In this document: positions 53,093 to 61,014 of the stretch, piece after piece | Layout: each line of letters begins with the position of its first letter | Numbering within the stretch: position 1 is the stretch's first letter | Source of the DNA: Phragmitibacter flavus | GTDB lineage: Bacteria; Verrucomicrobiota; Verrucomicrobiia; Verrucomicrobiales; Verrucomicrobiaceae | DNA: 64,000 nt | NCBI RefSeq assembly: GCF_005780165.1 | Contig: NZ_VAUV01000014.1 | Span: 62,001 to 126,000 of the forward strand | Direction of reading: 5' to 3' | Translations under genes and position numbers: made by a program | Notes under the pieces: model-generated | Told to the model about the DNA's origin: nothing | Databases searched by the model: none | What the model saw: the letters and a program-made list of their open reading frames with translations, nothing else

Positions 53093-53494
53093 TCAGTCCA
53101 GCACCAGCTCACGCAACTTCACCGTCACCTCCTCGCGGCTCAAAGCGCCTGCCGCAACGGCCAAAGTCAGGTTTTCCCAATCCACGCTGTCGGGCTTGGG
53201 GCGAAATCCATTCAGTTTAAGAAATACCAAGCAGGCACCCAATGCCGCGCGCTTGTTTCCATCAACGAAGGGATGGTTGCTGCACAGAAAAAAGAGATAA
53301 GCGGCCGCCATGTCGATCAAATCTGTGTAAGGAGATTGACCCCCGAATTCGGCCTGCGGCGCTGCCACCGCCGACTCCAGCAACGCACGATCCCGCAGGC
53401 CCTGCGATCCACCAAAACGGGCGATCGCCACCTCGTGAATCTCCGAAACCATCTCCACTGACAAGTGAAGACATCCTGTAAACTCCGCACTCAT
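53093..53494 (-). CDS. Doc-type Fic toxin
   Basis: A 133-residue protein with the Doc motif HPFVDGNKRA at residues 74-83 (HxFxDxNKR). Doc-type toxins phosphorylate EF-Tu, halting translation. The usual family start ETVSEIHEVAIARFGG-like region (here EMVSEIHEVAIARFGG) and length match Doc. The gene overlaps the upstream antitoxin gene by four bases, and both run leftward, in the order antitoxin-toxin typical of such modules. Confidence 0.9.
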   Translation of the reverse strand: MSAEFTGCLHLSVEMVSEIHEVAIARFGGSQGLRDRALLESAVAAPQAEFGGQSPYTDLIDMAAAYLFFLCSNHPFVDGNKRAALGACLVFLKLNGFRPKPDSVDWENLTLAVAAGALSREEVTVKLRELVLD

Positions 53495-53718
53495 GAGAGT
53501 TTCTTCATGGTCGTGGCATACTCCGTCATCGTTTCTTGGATGAGCGAACTCACCTCGCTCGCGCTCGGCTGTTTCCGGATGCTGGCAATCGTAATCGTCC
53601 CCCCCGCGTGAACCTCCACATTCACTTCATCCCCGGGCTTCAATCGCGCCAGTTGCAACAAGGCCGAATCAAAAATGATTCCATGGGAATTGCCGACTTT
53701 GGTGATGGTCTTGATCAT
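53491..53718 (-). CDS. AbrB/MazE-type antitoxin
   Basis: A 75-residue SpoVT/AbrB-fold DNA-binding antitoxin: KTITKVGNSHGIIFDSALLQ then ARLKPGDEVNVEV, with a short C-terminal toxin-binding tail. It overlaps the Doc gene by four bases. Most Doc toxins pair with Phd, but AbrB-type partners also occur. It should repress its own promoter; TGTAA-N9-TTACA lies just before the start. Confidence 0.88.
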   Translation of the reverse strand: MIKTITKVGNSHGIIFDSALLQLARLKPGDEVNVEVHAGGTITIASIRKQPSASEVSSLIQETMTEYATTMKKLS

Positions 53719-53719
53719 G

Positions 53720-53738
53720 TGTAATACTATGTTTTACA
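53720..53738. promoter_or_regulatory. Dyad before the antitoxin gene
   Basis: TGTAA-N9-TTACA spans the likely promoter two bases before the antitoxin ATG. It could be the AbrB-type antitoxin's operator. Confidence 0.4.
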
Positions 53739-53832
53739 TGCCCGTTCGTCAAGTCGTTCCCTCGCGAGCTTGCGCCGGGATGACTTGCGGCTTGCACTTT
53801 GCTGGCATCTCCCCACATTCATCACCCGCCAC

Positions 53833-54540
53833 ATGCAACTGACCGCCATCGTTGAAGCCCTCCTCTTCGCCACCCAGGATCCCCTGTCGGTGACGGATAT
53901 TGGACGTGCCATCCGCGAGACCGTGCGCGAAGCCAAGGAGCACGCCACCGAGAGCAGCACTCCGCTCGACGAAGAAAAAGCTGCGCTCGAAGCCCTCACC
54001 GACGAGCAGGTTCTGGCTGCCCTCGAAGAACTCGTCCGGCATTACGACGAAGACAACCGCTCCTTCACCATCGTGCAACGCAGCACTGGCTGGCGACTCT
54101 GTGCCAAAGGCGAATTCGGCGAATGGTGCCGCGCGCTCTATCCCGGCAAAAAACCTTCCCGGCTCAGCGGTCCTGCCCTCGAAACCCTGGCCATCATTTC
54201 CTACCGGCAGCCGATCACCAAATCTGCCATTGAAGCCGTCCGCGGCGTGTCGGTCGACGCCATGGTGCAGCAACTGCTCGACCGCAATCTTGTCCGAATT
54301 GAAGGCCGCGCCGATCTTCCCGGCCGACCACTCCTCTACGCCACCACTGATCTTTTCCTCGATCACTTCGGCATCCGCCATCTCGACGACCTCCCCAACG
54401 CCGCTGAATTGCGCCGCGTCAAACTCCCCACGCCGGAGGACGTTGCCAATCAATCCGCCGATGCTCCCGCCGCTCCCGCAGAACAGGAAGGCACCCTCCT
54501 TCTCGACGGCATGGAACCTTCTCCTGCCAGCGAGGCTTGA
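53833..54540 (+). CDS. scpB: Segregation and condensation protein B
   Basis: A 235-residue ScpB homologue, partner of SMC and ScpA in chromosome condensation. It begins MQLTAIVEALLFATQDPLSV, has two winged-helix domains, and keeps the diagnostic LETLAIISYRQPITKSAIEAVRGV followed by LLDRNLVRIEGRADLPGRPLLYATT. An in-frame upstream start lacks family features. No scpA is adjacent. The tail after residue 200 is Ala/Pro-rich. Confidence 0.92.
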   Translation: MQLTAIVEALLFATQDPLSVTDIGRAIRETVREAKEHATESSTPLDEEKAALEALTDEQVLAALEELVRHYDEDNRSFTIVQRSTGWRLCAKGEFGEWCRALYPGKKPSRLSGPALETLAIISYRQPITKSAIEAVRGVSVDAMVQQLLDRNLVRIEGRADLPGRPLLYATTDLFLDHFGIRHLDDLPNAAELRRVKLPTPEDVANQSADAPAAPAEQEGTLLLDGMEPSPASEA

Positions 54541-54552
54541 TCTCGCCTCGTC

Positions 54553-55008
54553 TCACTCCGAAATCACCGCCTTCGCGAACCCCTGCACCTGCAGCGAAGC
54601 CAGCACGGCAAGCAGCAAAGCCTTCACCACCTCTACGGCGATATACGCCTGATGATGCCACGATGCCGGAACCTCCTGCCCGGCCATCACCCGCAAGGTC
54701 CGCTCGTCCAGCACCGGCAGCAATCCCCAGGTCTGGAACGCCAGAATCGCGGTGATCGCCCCAAGCACCCACAAACTCCCGCGCACCCGCACCAATTTCA
54801 GCTTCAACATGAAGAACCACGAAAAACCCGCACAGACCCACTCCACACGGTTCAGCGAATCAAAAACCAGTCTTCCGATGCTCAACGCCTGCGCCAGCTC
54901 GACCCCTGGCGCCTTGAACTTCAGCGGCGCTTCGAGAAAACTCAACGCGCACACAAATCCCAGCCACAAAAAGCTGATCGCAAACGAATAGTGGGCATAC
55001 CGGCGCAT
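54553..55008 (-). CDS. Small four-helix membrane protein (DUF4149/TMEM205-like)
   Basis: A 151-residue membrane protein with four predicted helices (about residues 7-28, 60-72, 82-100, 125-145). It starts MRRYAHYSFAISFLWLGFVC. The N-terminal motif and spacing resemble DUF4149/TMEM205, but the match is by eye. Longer frames upstream translate the opposite strand and are not real. It is convergent with scpB and divergent from the DUF4126 gene. Confidence 0.6.
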   Translation of the reverse strand: MRRYAHYSFAISFLWLGFVCALSFLEAPLKFKAPGVELAQALSIGRLVFDSLNRVEWVCAGFSWFFMLKLKLVRVRGSLWVLGAITAILAFQTWGLLPVLDERTLRVMAGQEVPASWHHQAYIAVEVVKALLLAVLASLQVQGFAKAVISE

Positions 55009-55086
55009 GTCTCCATCATGCCCAAACCCCAAAAAGACACAAGTCTTCTCCTTTCGCCCCCACCCTTTATCCCTTATCCTTTCGAC

Positions 55087-56259
55087 ATGTCCATTCTCGA
55101 ACAACTCGGCGTCGCCCTCGGACTCGCCTCGCTCGCAGGGGTGAACCTCTACCTCACCGTGCTGCTCACCGGCCTGGCCATCCGTTTTGACGTCCTGCAA
55201 CTCGCCACTCATTACCAGGCCCTCGACGCCCTCGCCCATCCGATTGTGCTCGCCGTCGCCGGGGTGCTGTTCGTGATGGAATTCATCGCTGACAAAATCC
55301 CTTGGCTCGATACGCTCTGGGACACGGTTCACACCTTCATCCGCCCCCTCGGCGGCATCCTCCTCAGTCTCCAATCGCTCGGAGAAATGCCCGCCTACAT
55401 GCAGGTGGTCGCCGGGCTGGTCGCTGGCGGAGCCGCCCTTACCACCCACGGCGTCAAAGCCAGCTCCCGACTGCTCATCAATCATTCTCCCGAACCCGTG
55501 TCCAACGTCTCGGTGAGTCTGGCGGAAGATGCCGCCGTTGTCGGAGGCGTGGCACTCACGCTGCTGCATCCCGCCATCGGACTCGCTGTTTTTGCCGGCA
55601 TCCTGCTGCTCTCCTGGCTGATCTTTCCCCGACTTCTACGCGGGGCCAAGGCCACCTGGAAACTCGCCTGGCACAAGCTGCAAATGCCCGGTCGTCGCCA
55701 GCCGTTGACTTCTCCCGTCGAACTCCCTTTGCACATGGACGCCACCCTGCGCGATGTCCTGCTCTACAAAGGCGGACTCTCCGAAAAGGAAATCCGCGCC
55801 ACCATTCCGTGCCTCACCGGCAAGAGCAAAGGCATTCGTGGACTCATCCCCAATCTCGACGGCCTGCTCATCCTCACCCACGATCTCACCCACCTTTATT
55901 TCACCGCCTCCAAAGGCCTGCGCATCCGGCTCTTTCGGGTGCCCCTCATCGGATTGACCGCTGAAGTCGAATCCCGTTTCCTCAGCGAAAACCTTCTCCT
56001 GGAAACCCCGAACGTCCGCGCCATCCTACGTTTCCCGCGCGGTAGCAGCGACCTCGCCGAGACCGTCGCGCAAATCCTCCGCCAAGCAGTGGGAACCTCT
56101 GTTCCTGCGTCTCCCCAGATTGAGACAGACAAGCCGATCGTCGAAGAACCGCTGTCGATGGCACCAGATCCTGTTCCGGCCCCAACCCCTGCTCCACCCG
56201 AGCCATCCATCGCCGAGGAAACGTCTTCGTCACCTTCGCCTTCCAAATCCCAGGACTGA
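55087..56259 (+). CDS. DUF4126 membrane protein with soluble C-terminal domain
   Basis: A 390-residue protein. The N-terminal DUF4126 region (about 1-180; SLAGVNLYLTVLLTGLAIRF, FIADKIPWLDTLWDTVHTFI, GGILLSLQSLGEMP) has several membrane helices. The C-terminal half is soluble: about residues 215-335 resemble a PH-like or YcxB-type domain, then a Pro/Ser-rich tail. Function unknown. An in-frame extension upstream was rejected since it runs through the divergent gene. Confidence 0.78.
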   Translation: MSILEQLGVALGLASLAGVNLYLTVLLTGLAIRFDVLQLATHYQALDALAHPIVLAVAGVLFVMEFIADKIPWLDTLWDTVHTFIRPLGGILLSLQSLGEMPAYMQVVAGLVAGGAALTTHGVKASSRLLINHSPEPVSNVSVSLAEDAAVVGGVALTLLHPAIGLAVFAGILLLSWLIFPRLLRGAKATWKLAWHKLQMPGRRQPLTSPVELPLHMDATLRDVLLYKGGLSEKEIRATIPCLTGKSKGIRGLIPNLDGLLILTHDLTHLYFTASKGLRIRLFRVPLIGLTAEVESRFLSENLLLETPNVRAILRFPRGSSDLAETVAQILRQAVGTSVPASPQIETDKPIVEEPLSMAPDPVPAPTPAPPEPSIAEETSSSPSPSKSQD

Positions 56260-56433
56260 CCCAGCGGGTTGGGTTCATCGGCAATAATCGGCGGCTGCTT
56301 CAACAAAGAAGTTCATTTGGCGTGTTCGTCGCTTTCTTTCGGAAAATGCCCTCGTAAGCTGAATCCGTCCGGCCGAAAGCGCCCACGCATTCGATCTACC
56401 AAACACCCACCGCCAAAATCCATCCATCCCTCC

Positions 56434-57216
56434 ATGTTACTCGATTCCAGCGTTACCCTCGACTACTACGCACAAGCCCCCGTTCCCGCCATCTTCATGC
56501 TGCGTCCTCGCAGCGGCTGGGCGCAATGGATCGCCCGCGAAGAATACCTCATCACTCCCATGGTTCAGGTGGTGGAGTTCACCGATCTCTACGGCAATCT
56601 TTGCCAGAAACTGGTGATTCCCGAAGGCCCCTTCAGCATCGCCACCAAAAGCCGCGCCAATGTGCCCGACGACATCGACGTCGACGCCAGCGCCGAGATC
56701 CTGCCCGTTGCCCATCTCCCGCCCGATGTGTTACATTACCTGCTTCCCAGCCGCTATTGCCAGTCGGATCAACTGGGTGATCTCGCCACCTCCATCGTTG
56801 GCACCAATCCCACCACCTATCAACAGGTCGCCCAAATCCGCGCCTGGATCCATGCCAAGGTTACCTACGAATCCGGTGCCAGCGACTCCAGCACCTCGGC
56901 CGTTGACACCGCGCAAACTCTGCGCGGCGTTTGTCGCGATTTCGCCCATCTCGGCATTTCCCTTTGCCGCTCGATCAACGTGCCCGCCCGCATGGTGGTC
57001 GGATTCCTTCATGAACTCGAACCCATGGATTTGCACGCCTGGTTCGAAGCTTATGTCGGTGGACGCTGGTTCACCATTGACGCCACCGAAGATTTCCCCA
57101 AAGGCAACCGCATCGTGGTCGCTTACGGACGCGATGCCGCCGATGTCGCCATCTCCACCATCTTCGGGTCCATTCAGTTCAACGGGATGACCACCACCGT
57201 GACCGCCGTCAGATAA
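56434..57216 (+). CDS. Transglutaminase-family protein linked to Anbu
   Basis: A 260-residue transglutaminase-like protein. The N-terminal beta region (about 1-120) is of the kind found in bacterial transglutaminase-like proteins. The catalytic triad is visible: Cys in LRGVCRDFAHLGISLCR, His in DLHAWFEAYVGGRW and Asp in FTIDATED. Predicted peptidase or amidase of the transglutaminase fold. It lies 34 bases before the Anbu gene. In many genomes Anbu occurs with this transglutaminase, an alpha-E protein and an ATP-grasp protein; here only the first is present. The start MLLDSSVTLDY was selected. Confidence 0.85.
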   Translation: MLLDSSVTLDYYAQAPVPAIFMLRPRSGWAQWIAREEYLITPMVQVVEFTDLYGNLCQKLVIPEGPFSIATKSRANVPDDIDVDASAEILPVAHLPPDVLHYLLPSRYCQSDQLGDLATSIVGTNPTTYQQVAQIRAWIHAKVTYESGASDSSTSAVDTAQTLRGVCRDFAHLGISLCRSINVPARMVVGFLHELEPMDLHAWFEAYVGGRWFTIDATEDFPKGNRIVVAYGRDAADVAISTIFGSIQFNGMTTTVTAVR

Positions 57217-57250
57217 ACCAATTTGGTCCAAAACCTCACCTGTTAGCGCC

Positions 57251-58000
57251 ATGTCCTATTGTTTGGGAATCAAAACCAGCGACGGCATTGTCCTGGCCTC
57301 CGACTCACGAACCAGTGCCGGGGCCGATCAGGTCAACACCTGTCAGAAAATGCACTCCTTCGTCATCCCTGGCGAAAGGGTGCTGGTGGCCGTCACCACC
57401 GGGAACCTGTCGCTCAGCCAGTCCGTGTTCACCCTGCTGCGTCAGGACTTCGACCAGGGTCGCGGACTCGCCGCTGCGCCCACCTTCTATGACGCGGTCC
57501 GCGAGGTCGGTGAAAAAATCCGCCGCGTGGCCGAGCTGGATCAGGAGGCGTTGGAAAAAGCCAAGCTGCGTTTCAACGTCCACTTCATCTTGGGCGGTCA
57601 GATCAAAGGTTCCGAGCCGGAGCTTTACCTCATCTATCCCGTGGGCAATCCCATTCGTTCCACCCCCGATTCGCCTTTTTTGCAAATTGGCGAAAGCAAA
57701 TACGGCAAGCCAATCCTTGATCGAGGCATCAGCTACGAGACCACCCCCATCGAACAAGCGGCCAAGTATGCCCTCCTGTCGCTCGATTCCACCATGCGTT
57801 CCAACGCCACGGTGGGTCCACCGGTCGATTTGATGCTCTATCGCAACGACACCCTCGAAGTCACCCATCGCCGACGTTTTCAAGGACACGACAGCGACTG
57901 GATGGAACTGCACATGCGCTGGGAACAGGCCCTTCGCAAAGCCATCCATGAACTCCCCGAAGTCAACTACGATGGTCCAGCGGTGAGTCGCAACCTCTGA
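57251..58000 (+). CDS. Anbu (bacterial proteasome-like) peptidase
   Basis: A 249-residue Anbu-type protein of the Ntn-hydrolase/proteasome superfamily. It begins MSYCLGIKTSDGIVLASDSRTSAG, with KMHSFVIPGERVLVAVTTGN after, and ends near HMRWEQALRKAIHELP. The usual Anbu start is MTYC; here Ser replaces Thr at position 2, which after Met removal would be the nucleophile. Ser can serve as an Ntn nucleophile, so activity is possible. Anbu forms oligomeric rings or helices in the cytoplasm, and its substrate is unknown. It follows the transglutaminase gene and precedes a cupin gene. Confidence 0.88.
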   Translation: MSYCLGIKTSDGIVLASDSRTSAGADQVNTCQKMHSFVIPGERVLVAVTTGNLSLSQSVFTLLRQDFDQGRGLAAAPTFYDAVREVGEKIRRVAELDQEALEKAKLRFNVHFILGGQIKGSEPELYLIYPVGNPIRSTPDSPFLQIGESKYGKPILDRGISYETTPIEQAAKYALLSLDSTMRSNATVGPPVDLMLYRNDTLEVTHRRRFQGHDSDWMELHMRWEQALRKAIHELPEVNYDGPAVSRNL

Positions 58001-58063
58001 TTTCCGCCATCCGTGCGGCGCAGGTTGGTGCTGAAAACCGCGTTGCGGCTACGTTTAACCACT

Positions 58064-58414
58064 ATGATGTCCGGACCACGATTCGCTGTTGCCCAACTGG
58101 ATGAGATCACCCCCACGCCCTGCCCTTGTGGCCAGGCGCGCCGGGCCTTCAAGGAGGATTGGAACATCCTGGCAACGGTGCATTTGACGGACATCAGCGC
58201 CGATTCCCGGGCGCATTATCACAAGAAGATGACGGAGATCTACATCGTCCTTGAAGGCGAGGGTCATTTGGAAATCGACGGTCAAATCGTGCCACTAAAA
58301 CCCATGACCACCGTGATGATCCGTCCTGGCGCTGTGCATCGCGCCGTAGGCAATCTGCGCATCATCAACGTGCCCATGCCGCCGTTTGATCCGGCGGACG
58401 AATTCGAAGTGTAA
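58064..58414 (+). CDS. Small cupin-domain protein
   Basis: A 116-residue cupin. The metal-binding region is SRAHYHKKMTEIYIVLEGEGHLEIDG (H-x-H ... E), with the second box MIRPGAVHRAVG carrying the third His. It probably binds a metal ion; role unknown. The start was taken at MMSGPRF. It lies between Anbu and the thioredoxin-fold gene, all on one strand with short gaps. Confidence 0.8.
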   Translation: MMSGPRFAVAQLDEITPTPCPCGQARRAFKEDWNILATVHLTDISADSRAHYHKKMTEIYIVLEGEGHLEIDGQIVPLKPMTTVMIRPGAVHRAVGNLRIINVPMPPFDPADEFEV

Positions 58415-58451
58415 CTCAAACATCCATCCATTTAAGCTTCCCTTCCTCACC

Positions 58452-59627
58452 ATGAAAAAATCCATCGCACTCCTTCTCTCTTGCTGGCTGGCCGCTTCAG
58501 TGTTTGCCAATGCCGAAGAGTCCAAAAAGCTCCTCAACATCGGCGATGCCGCACCGGATTTTTCATTGCCAGGGATCGATGACAAAACCCACACGCTCGC
58601 GGATTACAAAGATGCGAAAGTGTTGATGATCGCCTTCATCTCCAATCATTGCCCGACTTCCCAAGGCGCTGAAGCACGCATCAAAAAATTGGTGGAGGAT
58701 TACCAGGACAAAGGGCTGCAACTGGTGGCCATCAATCCCAACCATCCCGATGCGCTTCGTCCCGACGAATTGGGCTATTCCATCTACAACGATGGATTCG
58801 AAGACATGAAGCTGCACGCCAAGGAGCAGAGCTTCAATTTTCCCTATCTGTATGACGGCGAGACACAGCAGGTGGCACGCGCTTATGGCTGCCTCACAAC
58901 GCCACATGTCTTCATCTTTGATGCCGACCGCAAACTACGTTACAAGGGTTCGTTCGATGATTCGCGTTACGGAGACCCTGCCACGGTAAAAGTGCATGGT
59001 GCGCGCGATGCCGTCGAGGCCTTGGTCAATGGTAAGGAAGTAACTCTCGCCGAGACCAAACCACATGGTTGTGCGACGAAATGGTTGACCAAAAAAGATG
59101 AGGTGGCCAAGGACGATGAAAAGTGGGAGAAGGCCAAGGTCGATGTCGAGTTCATTGACGCCCCAGGTGTGGCCGCATTGCGCAAGAACGGCACCAACAA
59201 AGTGCGCTTGATCAACGTATGGGCGACCTGGTGCAGTTCTTGTGTGGCCGAGTTCCCCGAGTTGACCAACACCGCGCGGAAGTTTGGCCTGCGCGATTTT
59301 GAATTCATCAGCATCAGCCTCGACGATGCCGCCGACAAAGACTCAGTGAAAGCTTTCCTTGAAAAGCAGCAAGCCGCCATTCCCGACAAGATCAAAAAAT
59401 CCCTGGCAGCGGAGGGTCGCACCACCAACAGTTACATTTTCAAAGGCGAAGATCAGGAGCCGATTGTCAAAGCCCTCGATCCCGAGGGGTGGGAAGGTCT
59501 CGTCGTGCCCCACACCGTGTTGGTTGCCCCCGATGGCTCCGTCATCTGGCGGCACAACGGCGAAATCGACGGCAATGTCCTGCGCGAAAAAATCCTCGCC
59601 TTCATGGGCCGCCATTACGTGCCTTGA
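58452..59627 (+). CDS. Exported protein with two thioredoxin-fold (redoxin) domains
   Basis: A 391-residue protein with a signal peptide (MKKSIALLLSCWLAASVFANA). The first AhpC/TSA-like domain (about 30-200) carries the site NHCPTSQGAEARIK, with a single Cys and no resolving CxxC. The second (about 225-390) has WATWCSSCVAEF, a standard CxxC. A conserved late cis-Pro appears as VVPHTVLVAPDG. The arrangement suggests a periplasmic peroxidase-like domain joined to a reductant-like domain, which is inference. Confidence 0.86.
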   Translation: MKKSIALLLSCWLAASVFANAEESKKLLNIGDAAPDFSLPGIDDKTHTLADYKDAKVLMIAFISNHCPTSQGAEARIKKLVEDYQDKGLQLVAINPNHPDALRPDELGYSIYNDGFEDMKLHAKEQSFNFPYLYDGETQQVARAYGCLTTPHVFIFDADRKLRYKGSFDDSRYGDPATVKVHGARDAVEALVNGKEVTLAETKPHGCATKWLTKKDEVAKDDEKWEKAKVDVEFIDAPGVAALRKNGTNKVRLINVWATWCSSCVAEFPELTNTARKFGLRDFEFISISLDDAADKDSVKAFLEKQQAAIPDKIKKSLAAEGRTTNSYIFKGEDQEPIVKALDPEGWEGLVVPHTVLVAPDGSVIWRHNGEIDGNVLREKILAFMGRHYVP

Positions 59628-59703
59628 GGGCAGCAACCCCTATACACATACCACGCTTTTGGCGCGGTGTGAAGATAACTGGAATGGCAGATGTGACCAA
59701 GCT

Positions 59704-60618
59704 TCACGCTTGTGCGCGGCGGCGTCTGCCGAAGAGACAACCTAAACCGGTGACCAACATGAGGGCGCTGGTGGGTTCTGGAACTACGACGCCAATGAAG
59801 AAACCGTTGGTGAGGTCGCCGCCTTGGGTGAAGGGGGATCCGCTATAGATGAATTCCGGAACACCGGTGGTGGTGTTGATGCTGCTATAGTGACCCTGCG
59901 TGGTGTTATAGCGGTAACCGTAGAGATCAACGCCGGTGACATCAAAAAAGATGCCGTTGTATCGGTCTCCTGCGGGTTCGATGGTCTGTTGATACTCGAA
60001 GGAGTCACCCCCATCGGTGGTGGAGTAACGCCACAGGCGGTCATGGTCGGGAGTGCCCCCGTATTGATTAAAGCCAGCAATCCACAGGTCACCGTTGGCG
60101 GCAAAGGCGATGTCGCCTAGAAACATGTCACGAACTCCAGGAAGGTTGATGTTGGTCTGATTGTTGATCACTCCTGCAGCGTCGAAGCTCACCCGGCGCA
60201 AGCTGTCGGTCCCATCGATCAGCACATAGTAAGAACCATTGTAAAAGCTGCCGCCATAAACTTCACGTGGTCCATCAAAGGACATGGTGCCGAGGTTGGT
60301 GGCCCAACCGGCGTTTACGGTTCCGGTGGCGGAGAGGGTGATGCCACTGAGATCGACGGAATAAATGGTGCGGTTTACGAGGGTGTTTCCGTGAACAAAC
60401 AAGAGTCTCTGGTTGTCGGAATCATAGGCAAGGGCGTTGCCTTCTAACGTAGAGGGCAAGCCTATCACCGTGATGGTGTTTTGGATGTTGGGATCGTCGA
60501 CTGAAAACCAAGTCAACAGGTCGTCCTGAATGGAAAATGCCACCTCCAAAGGCTGCGCCACGGCGTTTGACTGGGCGACCCAAGTCAGCAAGATCGAGAA
60601 AAGACAGAGCCTATGCAT
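59704..60618 (-). CDS. PEP-CTERM sorting domain protein
   Basis: A 304-residue exported protein with a signal peptide (MHRLCLFSILLTWVAQSNA) and a beta-propeller-like repeat core (IAFAANGDLWIAGFNQYGGT, IFFDVTGVDLYGYRYNTT). The C-terminus has VVPEPTSALMLVTGLGCLFGRRRR: the PEP motif, a hydrophobic helix and an Arg tail, typical of PEP-CTERM substrates of exosortase. It should be anchored in or transferred across the envelope and might be associated with extracellular polysaccharide. No exosortase is in the window. Confidence 0.85.
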   Translation of the reverse strand: MHRLCLFSILLTWVAQSNAVAQPLEVAFSIQDDLLTWFSVDDPNIQNTITVIGLPSTLEGNALAYDSDNQRLLFVHGNTLVNRTIYSVDLSGITLSATGTVNAGWATNLGTMSFDGPREVYGGSFYNGSYYVLIDGTDSLRRVSFDAAGVINNQTNINLPGVRDMFLGDIAFAANGDLWIAGFNQYGGTPDHDRLWRYSTTDGGDSFEYQQTIEPAGDRYNGIFFDVTGVDLYGYRYNTTQGHYSSINTTTGVPEFIYSGSPFTQGGDLTNGFFIGVVVPEPTSALMLVTGLGCLFGRRRRAQA

Positions 60619-61014
60619 GAGGAAATGTGATAGAAGTTGGGTTGTTAAGGTGGCTCCATTGATGCTCGTATTAAGGCCACTGATGGGCGGAGCGTAGCAG
60701 GCGGTTTCATTAGCACCTGTAAAAAATCCGCATTACCAACATATGCGTGCAATGTCGAAAAAAATGCGCAGGACGAGATTTATCCTCGGAGTCGTGAAAC
60801 GGTTGCACGGGTTGATGCAAGCTGAGCACCGTCTTCATCCAACAGAGAGGTGCATGCCAGCCATGGCGAGACGGACCGCATTGGACAATTCGTAAAGGAT
60901 CTTTCTCCTGGGCCCCCAAGGTCCGCCTGCCTGACGTTCCTCACATCTCCTTAAACCGACGAGTGACGGACAGGATATCCATCCCCAAACACCGGCAGCA
61001 GCAACGTTTTTTTG
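60619..61014. other. 396-base gap between two PEP-CTERM genes
   Basis: No supported gene. It should contain the promoter of the leftward PEP-CTERM gene (near 60620-60700). The right side holds the end region of the large repeat protein; I could not find a convincing terminator hairpin. Confidence 0.4.
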
